Shown piece after piece: positions 52,150 to 62,760 of a DNA stretch of 64,000 bases. The notes under the pieces are model-generated. The model was not told the DNA's origin, did no database searches, and was given only the letters and a program-made list of their open reading frames with translations. This DNA is from Centropus unirufus (lineage: Eukaryota > Chordata > Aves > Cuculiformes > Centropidae): positions 974,542 through 1,038,541 of the forward strand of contig VYZI01000130.1 in the NCBI GenBank assembly GCA_013397695.1, given 5' to 3'. Numbering within the stretch: position 1 is the stretch's first letter; the number at the start of each line of letters is the position of its first letter. The position numbers and the translations under genes are program-made.

Positions 52150-52695
52150 TAAACTTAAGTGTCGCATCTGGCTGGGATGGAGGTCACATTCTTTATGGCA
52201 TCCCATATGGTCCTGTGTGTTGAGTTTGTGACTACAACAATGTCGATAGCTCACTAGTGGTTTGGCTAACGCTGAACAGTGTTTTAACACTATCAAAGTT
52301 TTCTTCCCTCCCCTGGATCCCAACGAATAGGCTCCATATAACATTGGGAAGGGATACAGACAGTCTAACTGGCCCAAACTGGCCAATGGGATGTTGCATG
52401 ATGTATAATATCATACTCAGCAATATAAACTGAAGGAAAAGATGAGGAAGTGGGGAAGGAGACTTCTGAGGTTAAGATGCTTGTCTTCACCAGGAAACAT
52501 TACAAATGCTGAGACTCTGCTTTCCAGCAAGTGGCTGGACACCTACTTACTGACTGGAAGAAGCGACTGAACTTCTGATTTTTCTTTGCTTACACACACT
52601 TGGCTTTGATTCCCTAATTAAACTTCCTTTATTCTGACCCAGAAATTTTCTCACTTATGCTCTTTCCATTCTCTTCCCCGTTGTGTTCCCACCAC
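52150..52695 (+). mobile_element. Avian ERVL-type solo LTR, forward
   Basis: Forward LTR of an avian endogenous retrovirus. U3 begins near 52150 with 'ggctgggatggag'-type wording (52170). There is 'cccatatggtcctgtgtgtt', a CCAAT box in 'ggccaatgggatg' (52381-52393), then 'catactcagcaatataaact' (TATA-like, about 52411-52430). R/U5 follows with 'ctctgctttcc', 'cctaattaaacttcc' (the ATTAAA poly(A) signal, about 52616) and 'attttctcacttatgctctt'. The expected 3' terminus after 'cttcccc' is not recognisable. No primer-binding site or internal genes follow, so it is a solo or orphan LTR. Confidence 0.82.
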
Positions 52696-55600
52696 ACATA
52701 ACGCTCTCAAGACCTGGTCTCTTTTGCTGATGCCTTTCTCTCAGATGGCATCACCCTTAAGACAGTGAAATTCTCACACCTTCTTCTTATTTACAGAAAT
52801 AGAGAGATATACAAACAATATTGACTAGGAGGACCCAGTTTCAGAGCTTGATCATTCTATTACTGTGAAAATTTCAGTGACAGGACTAACTTGAGTGGTT
52901 ATGGGGAGGAGAAATTATTAGGGAAGGGAAATCTGCAGAAGAGGAGTGAGGTATATGGAGTGATTTTATAGATGGAGATTCCTCTTCTTTTCTATCTCAG
53001 CAGGCTGCTGTAATCCTAATCTTGGTCTATTCATTGCTTGCATAGAACACACATAGCCACATTTCAGAATACAACCAAATTCAGACAATCCAAACTCACA
53101 GACAATTTTAAGTGTATTAATAAATAGAATATTAATAGGAAAAATAAAGATGGGAGGAAATGTATCACCTCCAATGGAGTGGAAAAAATCAAACAATCAT
53201 AACCAAACTGAGTCAAATTTAGAGCTATTCCTGACTCATGGATGACCCTCCATCCAGTATACGTATAGTTATTGGAGAACTTTTTTTCCCAGTATTTTGT
53301 CTCTGGAAAAGAGATTCTCTCTTTCCAAAGTGTTTTTGATGTCCCCTGCTGTGAAAAGAGATATTTATGTGCTAAATTGAATTTATCACTATATGCAAAT
53401 TCACTGAGTTTCACAGAATAGTTAAAACCAATCTTATAATGCCCTCCAAGTACCTTTGTACACACTCATATGCACAGTCCCAAATCTAGCTGTGCTGAGC
53501 ACAGGTGTGCAATATTTAAGGAGGACCTGATTGAAAACCTATTGACATCAATTAAAGACTACTGCTTGTCTGCAAGAAGGTTTTATTAAGGCACCACTAC
53601 TGGGAGGCTTCCTGGAACATGTATGGCAATTAACCAAATGGTTGAAAATAGGAAATAGCTTTTTGGAAAGGGAAATGGTGATGGTGATTTATAATGTGAA
53701 CTTTCATTAAAACCAGTATGTGAACCTGAAGTGTACTTCAGGTTTGTTTGGGGCAGAAAATCTGTCAAGCTGAAAGCCATTTGTTTAAGTTTATCTCCCT
53801 CTAAATTACTTTGGGACCTCTGCAATGTTGCTAAATAAGTGAAGCTATTCACATAGTGAACCTTGGCACCTGCAGCAAAGTTACAAAGAGAAGAGATACT
53901 TCAGAATTCAATTTACTTTGTATTAAGTTGAGATCTGATACTCATCATCTGCTTTAACTGCTTGTTTTATCTAAACTGCTAGAGTCACATGAACGGGAAA
54001 GAAAATTAAGAGATTTCAAATTTGTTGCTCTAAGCAAAATGACTTCCTTATCTAATCTAATAAGAGGCTGGATGAGTTTCCCCGTTTTAATAATCACTGT
54101 GCTCCAACCTTCCCTTCCATTAAAAAAAATTAACATAAATTGTCTGGTGAATTTATCTTACTATAATCAAGAAAGTTTTCTTTAATACCACCCTGAAACA
54201 TTAACCTGATAGTGGACTGGCAAACTTTTGCTAGAGGCTTTTTCTAGCACAGTAGAATTTTAATGATGCATTTAAGATTTTTGAATAAGAAAAACCTATA
54301 TTTGTAAAGACCAGAAGGATGTAGAGATCTTAGTGTCTGCAGCTGATGTGAACTGGAGTGTGATTAGACTAGAAAAAAAGCAAGAATCTTTTAAATAAAA
54401 TCTGCAAGAAGTAGTTCTGAATTAGCAGATGGAATTTTACTACTAAGTAGGCATAGTATGAAGTACTGAGGTATAAAATCAAGGTGTTTCATGTTTTGAT
54501 ACCCTATATTATGATCTCATATTTACCAGTCTGAATCCAAATGGTATGTGACTTTGGTGGTTATTTTACTGTTGCCCAAATTTAAAACTTAGTTGTTGCT
54601 TCTGCTGAGATTTAATCAGCTGTGGCTTTTAATGTTAAAAGTCTAGCATTCCTATAAGAGAACTCATAAGAAAGATGATTATGGGTATGTAGGTCACATC
54701 CTGAGAAGGAGAGAGAAGTCATATATCTCATAACCATTTGAGCTGATTGCTTTATTGGTGCTGTATCACTTTTGGACAGGGTGTGTGACTGAGGAAGACA
54801 CAGAAACTTTATGAACGAGTAAAAAGTAGGTCACGGCTTTATTTATCATACACATAAATTTATTTGAACTATGACCAAGCATAAGCAATGTTCTCTGTGG
54901 ATACAGCGGTGCCCAGCTATCAGGGGATGTCAAAATCCTCCTATGAGGAGGACATGTTTTTCACTGTAGTTCATGGCTCTGGTAAAAATATTGGGATGTT
55001 TTATCTCCGAGAAGTAGTCTTGGTTCTCTGAAAGCATGGACTTCCACTGTCCTTGCTGCAGAGAATGACATTGAAGCTGTGACAGGTGAAATGTCTCTTT
55101 CGGCAAGGTGTCTTTGTAAAGAAGATGGAGAACCAGCGTTAGACCTAACCAACCTCTCTCTGTAAAGAAATCTCTGGATTTCTGCTGCTTCAGTCAATGC
55201 CTTAGAAAGATTGCTACCTTCAGTTCAGCCTGATCAATAGTGTATGAATGGGTGGTAGATTAGCAGTGTTTCAGCTGGCTCCAACAGCCACGTGCATTTA
55301 GGGTATTTTTCCTGTTGCATTCGTGACTGTAGCAGACAGCAACTCACCGAGGATCTTGTTCTAGTGGCCCTCCCAGTAGCCATTTGGCGAGTAGGTATAA
55401 TTCCCTCAGCCTTAGCTTATGTTTCTTTTTAAGACTAAAACTTTCAGTCTTACAATGTGTTCATTAATGAATTCAACATGCACATTTTCCTTCACCAAAG
55501 CCTTCCAATTTTCTTGCTGAATGATTTGGCAATATTTAATAAAATATACAACCTGTTATTTAGAAGGAATGGGCTTGCCAATCAATTCTGATAACTGAAA

Positions 55601-57296
55601 TTAAATTTTATAAAGATGTCCCTTTACCTTTCATATCGAATATCGCTTCCCTTGCTGCCCTCAGAGTCATGCAACATTGCTGAGCCCCAGACAGTGATCA
55701 GCAGAGTAATTCTTGTAATGACAATCCTGGCTGTGATTTCTGGTCACACAAAGGCTAGATTATACACCTGTGGCATCTTAAAGGGGCCTAAAAATGAGAA
55801 TAAAGTGAAGTTGTGCCCACCAAATGGTCCATTATATTACCATGAAATAGAAAATGGCTTCTGTGAAATTGAGAAATAGGCCTCTTGCTTTTTAAGGATG
55901 AAAAGTACTGTATAATTGGAAGAAAATGTATTGTTTTAGGAGACAATACACTGTATCAATAGTATGGAAAAAATCAAAGGTTCAGATCTCCTGAGGTAAT
56001 ATTAACATTTTAACGTACAGATATACGTTGTTAAAACATGCTAAATATATCTGCACACAATATGTATCTTTGTAGAGATGTTATGACCTCTGTGTATTGA
56101 TATGACATTGATTTTATCATGTAAACACACAGACATATATATTAATGTGATTTCACACAGAGACATACATATAATCTTTCCAGACCTTTTGTAAGCGACC
56201 TATCAATGAATTTTCAAGCAAATAAAAATATTAAGGCTACAAAAACTCATTCGTATAAAGTATAAAAAGCTGTATAATAATTGGCCCCCAGAATAATATC
56301 TTTAAAGTCAATATAAACTATTGTTTATATTGTTTATTTGTGAGATCTCTGAGAAAACTGCAAGAATTAGCAACAGTGATGCAGACATAAACAAATATGG
56401 AATTTACTCACCAGAGCCTTTTGAATGTAAAGTATTCATGTAAAGATGTATCTTGCTATAGTTCAGAGAGAAATATCTTCACAAATTGAGTATCTCTGAT
56501 CAGTAACTATCTGGAATAGAGCCATTTCCTTTGAAAATTAGATAAAAAATATCAGACACTCCTGAAGAAATGACTACTGAGTAATTTGAATTTCTGCTGA
56601 AGACAGTTTAGGTAAGGGAAAGTTTGACAACATTCATATTCAAGTGTTAAAACTGAGGCAAAATGTAAAGGATATAACCTCTGGATTTCTGTGCTATCTT
56701 TCATTTCTGGCTTTAGTTTTACTAAGTCAATTTTCAGGGTAACAAAATGGGGTGGTTTTTCTTAAAACTTTCTTTATTTTATTCCCTTCTCCTAGATGAT
56801 CTAGTGCTGAAATTCTGTCTTGTATTCATGAAATTACAGCTCACTATTGTAGATCTTTGTTTCCAAAATTCAAGTACACAGTTTCTTATTTTGATCATGT
56901 TGTAGTTTAGATGCAAAATATCACTAGGGAAATGTTAAAGCTTTCAAGCTATCCACTCATAAAGCAAACAGTGTCCAAAGCCAGCTCCTGGAGGGATTCA
57001 CATTGTATATATGTCTATATAGGGCAATATATTTTCCAGTAATGGGCTTTTATCCTGATCAGCCAGAGAAGGGAACAGCATGAGGCTCTTGGTGCTTTTT
57101 GTGTTTGCATTAACATTGTTTGTGTTCCTGTCTGTGTTGGTCTGTGTAGCTGACCATGCATACATCTATATATGCATTGTTTACTTCTGTCTGTATGCCT
57201 AGTGAGAGTAAATATTCAATATTGCTAGTTGCTTAAACTGTGTACATGTACCTGGGTAAGCCTCACCTATGTTGGCCTTCCTGATTCAGCAATCCC
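52696..57296. other. Interval between two forward LTRs; no viral genes seen
   Basis: About 4.6 kb of AT-rich DNA. If the flanking LTRs were one provirus this would hold gag and pol, but no frame here resembles either. The longest frame (reverse, 53064-53465, 133 codons) has no recognisable motif. The CpG-richer patch 54890-55390 contains the coding-like reverse frame listed separately. The rest is unique. Confidence 0.55.
54961..55224 (-). CDS. Coding-like reverse open frame, unidentified
   Basis: A reverse frame is open from just after a TGA (55225-55227) to a stop at 54961-54963, about 87 codons. It has no ATG near its upstream end. Its predicted peptide has balanced composition (EIQRFLYRERLVRSN, LAERDISPVTASMSFSAART), unlike the Leu/Phe/Ile-rich chance frames elsewhere. 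The underlying DNA also has more CpG than its surroundings. I recognise no family. It could be an exon, an old retrotransposed fragment or part of an unrecognised repeat; chance is not excluded. The splice context on the reverse strand is not convincing. Confidence 0.15.
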   Translation of the reverse strand, partial: TEGSNLSKALTEAAEIQRFLYRERLVRSNAGSPSSLQRHLAERDISPVTASMSFSAARTVEVHAFREPRLLLGDKTSQYFYQSHELQ

Positions 57297-57446
57297 TACA
57301 AAATCACAGGATAATTCATCCTGGAAAGGACTGTAGGAAGACTCTAAATCAAATCTTCTGCTGAAAGTAGTGTCAGCTATGAAATCAGATCAAGACACTC
57401 AGAGCTTTCTCCCTTCAGATGCTGAAAATGCCTCTGGGCAACTTGT
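57297..57446 (-). mobile_element. CR1 retrotransposon, 3' end fragment, reverse strand
   Basis: Reverse CR1. The plus strand reads 'aaatcacaggataattcat', 'cctggaaaggactgtagg', 'gtcagctatgaaatcagatc' and 'cctctgggcaacttgtt', which is the complement of the CR1 3' UTR and ORF2 end. About 25 bp of the usual sequence is missing near 57433, just before 'tgcctctgggcaac'. Its internal side abuts the LTR that begins at about 57447, so one insertion has truncated the other. Confidence 0.8.
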
Positions 57447-57881
57447 TATAAAACTGACTCTCATTTTCTGCTTCTCACACTGTCCTGGCAGTGAGTAGGT
57501 TGGGATGCACAAGAAACCGTGAGGAGACACAGCTGGGATAGCTGATCCCAGCTGACCAAAGGGATATCTCATACCATATGGTATTGTGCTCAGCAATAAA
57601 AGTCCAAGTAAAGAAGGAAGAGGAAGACATTTGGAGTTATGGCATTCACCTTCCCAAATAAATGCTATGTATGATGGAGCCCTGCTTCCTAGGGATGGCT
57701 AAATACCTGCCTGCCAAAGGGAAGTAGTGAAGAAATTCCTTATTTTGCTTTGCTTGCACGTGCAGCTTTCGCTTTCCCTATTAAACTGTCTTTCTCGCAA
57801 CCTTCAAGTCTTCCCACTTTTATCCTTCTGTCTCTCATCCCACTGGAGGGGAGTGAGTGGTCTGCCAGCCAGGATTCAAAT
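57447..57881 (+). mobile_element. Avian ERVL-type LTR, forward, 5'-truncated
   Basis: Same LTR family as 52150-52695 and in the same orientation. The start of U3 is lost. From about 57465 it reads 'cttctcacactgtcctggca' and 'gtgaggagacacagctggga', and 'accaaagggatatctcatac' includes the CCAAT-box position (57556-57575). The TATA-like 'gctcagcaataaaagtcc' (57587-57604), 'atgatggagccctgcttcc', and the ATTAAA poly(A) signal (57779-57784) follow. Near the 3' end are 'catcccactggaggggagtg' and 'gccagccaggattcaaatac'. No retroviral genes adjoin it. It is closer than the 52-kb copy to the family pattern I recall. Confidence 0.85.
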
Positions 57882-59449
57882 ACCCAACTCTTTCATACAA
57901 AACTGAATGTTCTTAGAGTTTCGTTCCAAAATTAGAATAACTCGAAGTACTTTCCATAACCTGGTTGCTCAGATGTGTGACCTGGTCTACCACTTGGCTG
58001 TGCTAAGGATAACTAGCTAGTGAATGTGTTGTCTGTTACACCATCAAATTAATATGTAGTTTGAGGATTACTGGATAAACCACAACAGCCAGCACTTCAG
58101 GGTTATAATCAACATTTAGAACTCTTCCACTTATTTGGAATATTAGCTGGAAACATCTTCTATTTCACTTCACATCTTACACAGAAATCCACTGCCTTGG
58201 TAGGTTCATCACAAATTCTTAGTGGCAAAACTGTATTATGTGCTTTTAGGTTCAGATTGACATTCATTCTATTTGCCTTTGACATTTGGGTCACAGAAAT
58301 TAAATTATCATAAACTTTGCCAATTATTTTCCAGAAATCCACTTTATTAAGCAAAAATAATAGAGACCATTAATACTGCTTGAAAGTAAACACCCCATCA
58401 ACAATTCCTAAAAGCCCTGGTCTAAAGAAATTATATTTATAAGATGAATGATGTGCTATTACTAGAAATCGCTATTTTAAGTTTTCCAAGTCAACACACC
58501 TTTATAAAATAAAAAGCTGACTTCCAATCCATTCTTCTCCAGAGTTTTTTTACAGTCACCTAAAAAGTTACTTCAGCATTGCTTCAATGATACTTGTATG
58601 GCTTCATCTCTTCTTTATTATTGACAAATGGAAATCTAAAATTACATTAATAACTCCAGTATGTCTAGATTTAGAAAAGATTCAGAGGTCTCACTTCCAG
58701 CCAAAAAAATTCTGAATGGCACAAGGTTTTGTGATTTACAAACAATCCGTCAGTTCAAAGGAATTGAACTGCTATTCCAGGAAAGAGTAGAGGATACTGG
58801 GGGGAGGAGGGGCAAAATGCTTGAAAGTGGTGTTGTCAGGGTGGTTTGATATTCTGTCTTTGTACTTTATTTTGTGAGTTTTTTTATCACTGAGTGTGGA
58901 GCTTTTGTTTTCCTGAAAAAATATCACATAAACATAGGTATTACAGATGAAATAAACCTATTAGATCATCTTATCCATCTCCATGTCAGTGCAGGATCAT
59001 TGCCTACGGTAAATTATCTAGCACAGGCCAAGATGAAAAAAACTCAGTTTTGTAAAAAAAAGCCAACCTAAACTAAACCACAATCAGGCCCCCTCCCTAC
59101 ATAGGTTTCAACATTAATTTTCTTTCTGAATCAGATGACCATTTAAAACTCCGGTGCAAACAGAAATAGAGCTAAATAATGTTCCAACAGTGTGAAAACT
59201 CACTGGGAATTTGGAAAACTTGAATTCCTATTTCTTACACTGGAGGGATTTGAATGACCTTTCCTAAAACCTGCCCAAATAAGAAGGCTGCTAATAACTC
59301 TAAGAACCACGTCTTCCTTAAAAGACTTCTGTATTTGAAAATGAAGAGTTTAGGATTTTTTTTTTCACTTCCGGTTTAATTTTTCCAACATTAATTTGCA
59401 CTGCATCTTATTTGATCTTGGTTATAAACTATAACCACGTTAAATAATT
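57882..59449. other. Unique AT-rich non-coding sequence
   Basis: No gene or transposon recognised. Open frames reach 65 codons only. Confidence 0.6.
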
Positions 59450-59695
59450 CCTCTCTATTCTTGATGTTTATAGCCTTCAAATATATGTAGACACTTAACG
59501 TGTCCCTTCTCCCTTCCCCCTCCAGTCATTGCTTAGCAAGTTATACATATTTATTTCTTTTAATCTTTCACCGTAAGTCAATCCTTTCAGGCCCTTAATA
59601 ATTTATGTTGCTTTTCCTTGAATTTCCTCCTATGTGTCAAGATTTTTTCTAATACTGTGAGGCCCTGCATACTTTATTCTAGACATATACACAAC
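59450..59695 (-). mobile_element. Ancient CR1/L3-like relic, reverse strand
   Basis: Faint but colinear resemblance to the complement of the old CR1/L3 LINE ORF2 end. In order: 'tttatagccttcaaatatat', 'tagacacttaacgtgtccct', 'ctcccttccccctccag', 'aggcccttaataatttatgt', 'tgcttttccttgaatttcct' and 'gaggccctgcatactttatt'. These correspond to the stretches that in younger CR1s read as the 'cccttcagatattta', 'gcccttctctggac' and 'gagtgcccagaactg' type motifs. Divergence is much greater than for the other CR1 copies, so the insertion probably predates modern bird lineages. Confidence 0.55.
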
Positions 59696-61172
59696 TGATG
59701 ACATGAGGAGAGATAGAAGGAGGGAAGTATCAGTAGCTTATGTTTGCTTCTTTATTTATTTTGCATGCTTGAAGTTTAGGGTATTTTTGAATACCAGAAA
59801 GCTTGTTATTTCTCTCCTTATAGTGACTGTGCCTGTTATACATATGTACATGCACATATAATGTAAATATGAAAATGATTTAGAGTCAGGCCCTCCTGAA
59901 AGATCACCTGACATTAAAAGACAGATAAACAAATCAAAGCTACAAAACACAGCTCTGTCAGAATTCTGACAGCTGGAGCATCTCCAAATGAGAAATTCTC
60001 CTGCCCACACTGGTGATCTTGCAATCGTTCAAAGAGGTCAGTAAGCAAAAATGGCTTAGTAGTTTCCAGACGTGGAAGGTGGTATGCATACATAGCAATC
60101 TGAGATGTGCCAAAAATAACAAAATGAAACATTCTCTACAGCAGCCAGTGCTTAGGCTATAAACAGGATTTAAGATGGTGCGCAATTTCACAAGGTGGTT
60201 TTGCAGGTCGATGTTGATGTTCTGATGGAAAGGAACTCCCTTACATCTAGGAGACTAGCCTGACCTTAGGGAGGCTTACCATATGAGTTTGGGATCATTA
60301 CTAGATCAAACTTCTCAACAGATAAAAGCTATATAGAGCTGGTCATGCTGCTGGAGCAGTGTGGGATTTGGTTCTTGTGAGTGTGCAAATTATCAGCTGG
60401 GTACATGCCTTTGGAGGACCTTAATGTCTTCTCAGACAACAAGGCACACCGAAGAAACGTGGCAACATGTTGGGTAGTGAGACCAACGACAGAGCTAGTG
60501 ATTAAGGTCTAGCTGACTGTGCTGGTTATGTGTTCAGATTGCCAGTGTAAACATAAGTAGTTAAAGATAATTAGAAATCAAAGCTGTGCAGGGTGAAGAT
60601 GTACCTGAATGAAGAGTAGGAAATGACAATTTGTTCGCATTTTCAGTGTCTCCATACATACATTGTTCATAAGAGTATTTTAGTGTATTCAAATTCAGTA
60701 AATTGTTTCACAAAAGAGATTTACCATGTCTAAATACATAATCTGCTCAGCTACTGAGCATCTCTCAGTTAACTCCTGAACAGTTTTATCATTCACAGAT
60801 GCAGAAAACTCACAACAACAAAGTGGTTACTGTTCCTCTGTTACATTGACATTAAAATACGGATAAATTGCTTTGGGGAAAACAGGAAATAATCCATCAT
60901 AAAGCATCATTTCAATTGTTTAAAAAAGTTTTGCCTTGAGCTTTACTATTTCATTTAAAAATGTTTATAGGCATAAATTAGTTGACATTTAAAGCCATAA
61001 TGCAGTTTTGTAATGGAGGAGGACCATAACTTTCTAAATTCTTCCAAGTAAATTATGATTTTATAAAAATAGGATATTTGTTAAAATCAATCTTTCCACT
61101 CAAACTATATTAATTACAATCGTTTTTTTCCCCGAATAATTTTCAATTTTTTTTTTTATAGTATTGGACAAT
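59696..61172. other. Unique sequence with one moderate-GC patch
   Basis: Nothing confidently recognised. About 60180-60560 is richer in G and C than its flanks and carries several CpGs, without a useful open frame. It could be an unrecognised repeat or regulatory DNA. Confidence 0.55.
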
Positions 61173-61258
61173 AATCATAGAATCAGAGAAACATAGAATG
61201 GTTTGTGTTGGAGCAGAACCTTAAAGGTCATCTAGTCCAGCCCTCCTGCAGTGAGCAT
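61173..61258 (-). mobile_element. CR1 3'-terminal fragment, reverse strand
   Basis: Very short CR1 tail on the reverse strand. The plus strand reads 'atcatagaatcagagaaaca', then 'ttaaaggtcatctagtccag' and 'ccctcctgcagtgagca'. Only the terminal repeat and the final part of the 3' UTR are present, the typical product of severe 5' truncation during CR1 insertion. Confidence 0.9.
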
Positions 61259-61580
61259 AATGAAAAGATATCTTTTAAAAAACTTGGTTTACACCCTTTG
61301 ATGCTAAAAGAAAATAATCTGCTGTCACAAGGGAACATCTTCTTTTGCAAGCCTATCAACCTTGCTTTTCTACTACATGAAATCTTCTATGTGTTCTAAA
61401 CACATGCCAGTTTCCTGTGGAGATATATTTACTATTTGGAGCTTTTCAATCTCAAAATTTCTCTTATCGGTTGTCTGATTTGTGTTTGTGTATTTATCTA
61501 ATGATTAGAGTTTAATGTTTTAGTTCCTAGAGTTCAGGGACTCTTTTATATTTCTACAGTTGGTAGCACGTGTCCCTAGT
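61259..61580. other. Spacer between two reverse CR1 copies
   Basis: About 320 bp of unique AT-rich DNA separating two CR1 3' ends of the same orientation. Nothing else recognised. Confidence 0.6.
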
Positions 61581-62760
61581 ATCATAGAATCAAAGAACAG
61601 TTTGAGTTGGAAAAGACCTTTAAAGGTCAGCTAGTCAAACACCCCTGCAATGAGCAGGGACACTATCAACTAGATCAGGCTGCTTAGACCCTCACCCAAC
61701 TTTACCTTGAATGTTTCCAGGGATGGGGCTTCTACCACCTTTCTGGGCAACGTGTGCCTGTGTTTTATTACCCTTATTGCAGAAAACTTATTCCTTATAT
61801 ATAATTTAAATCTACCCTCTTTTAGTTTAAAACCGTTATCTCTTGTCATATCACAGTGGGCCCTATAAAGTTTGTCCTTGTCCTACTTACAAGGCAGCTA
61901 TAATTATTGAAAGGCTGAAATAAGGTCTCCTCCAAGCCTTCTATTCTCCAGACGTAACAAGCACAACTCTCAGCCTTTCCTCATAGGAGAGGTGTTCTAT
62001 CCATGTGATACTCTTGTGGCCCTCTCGGCGTGCTACAACAGGTCCAGGGTTTTCCCGTGCTGAAGGCTCCAGAGCTGGATCCAAAACTCTATGGGAGATC
62101 TCACCAGAGCAGAGTAAAAGGGCAGAACCACCTTCCTCAGCCTTCTGGTTGTGGTTCTGTTGAAGCAGCCCAGTATACAGCTGGTCTTCTGGGATGTGAG
62201 TGCATGTTCTTGAGTCAGGTCTAGCATTTCATACACTGATACCCCAAAGTCTTTCCTGGCAGGGCTGCTCTCAATCCCTTCATCCACTTGTCTGTTGATA
62301 CGAGAGGCTGCTCTGACCCATGTGAAGGACCTTGCACTTGACCGTTTTAAACCTCATGATGTTCACATGGGCCCACTTCTTGAGCTTCTCCAAGTCCCTC
62401 TGGATGGCATCTCATGCCTCATGAATGTCAACTGCGCCAACCAGCTTGGTCCCACTGTCTATATTAATGAAGATATTAAACAGTACTGATCTCAATACAG
62501 CCCCCGGGAGGACACCACTCATCACCCATCTCCATTGGTACACTGAGCCTTTAGCCACTACGTTCTGAATTTGACTATCCAAACAATTTCTCATCCACTG
62601 AACAGTCCATCTATCAAATCCCTATCTATTCAGAGAGAAGGATGTTGTGGGGGTCCATGTCAAAGACCTTGCAGCTTTCCAGATGGATATCTGTAATTCT
62701 TCCCTTGTCCATTGATGGAGTTGCTCCAGTTATCAGGGTTTTCACTCCACTTCCAAGACT
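61581..62760 (-). mobile_element. CR1 retrotransposon, about 1.2 kb, reverse strand
   Basis: Reverse CR1 with an intact 3' end ('atcatagaatcaaagaacag' at 61581-61600, then 'gttggaaaagacctttaaag'). Plus-strand landmarks follow: 'tccagggatggggcttctac', 'ctctcagcctttcctcatag', 'cagagtaaaagggcagaacc', 'gcccacttcttgagcttctc' and 'gatattaaacagtactgatc'. It extends past the RT catalytic region to about 62760. The wording (CAATGAGCAGGGAC in the 3' UTR) marks it as a different CR1 subfamily from the 34-kb element. It is 5'-truncated and frameshifted. Confidence 0.95.
62033..62594 (-). pseudogene. CR1 ORF2 remnant lacking the RT active-site box
   Basis: The reverse frame from 62594 has VMSGVLPGAVLRSVLFNIFI followed by IDSG and TKLVGAVD. 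In the CR1 family a stretch containing SKFADD lies between IDSG and TKL. Here about ten residues including that box are gone, at about 62450/62451, without loss of frame. A second frame (62287-62033) shows SQKTSCILGC and KVVLPFYSALVR, then QLWS, matching the region after the RT core. The element is therefore catalytically dead by deletion as well as by frameshift. Confidence 0.85.

Noticed and set aside
53064..53465. 133-codon reverse open frame, the longest in the window
   Set aside because: It has no recognisable motif, is rich in Phe/Leu/Ile as expected for AT-rich DNA, and overlaps other frames. A frame this long is unsurprising in 64 kb searched six ways.
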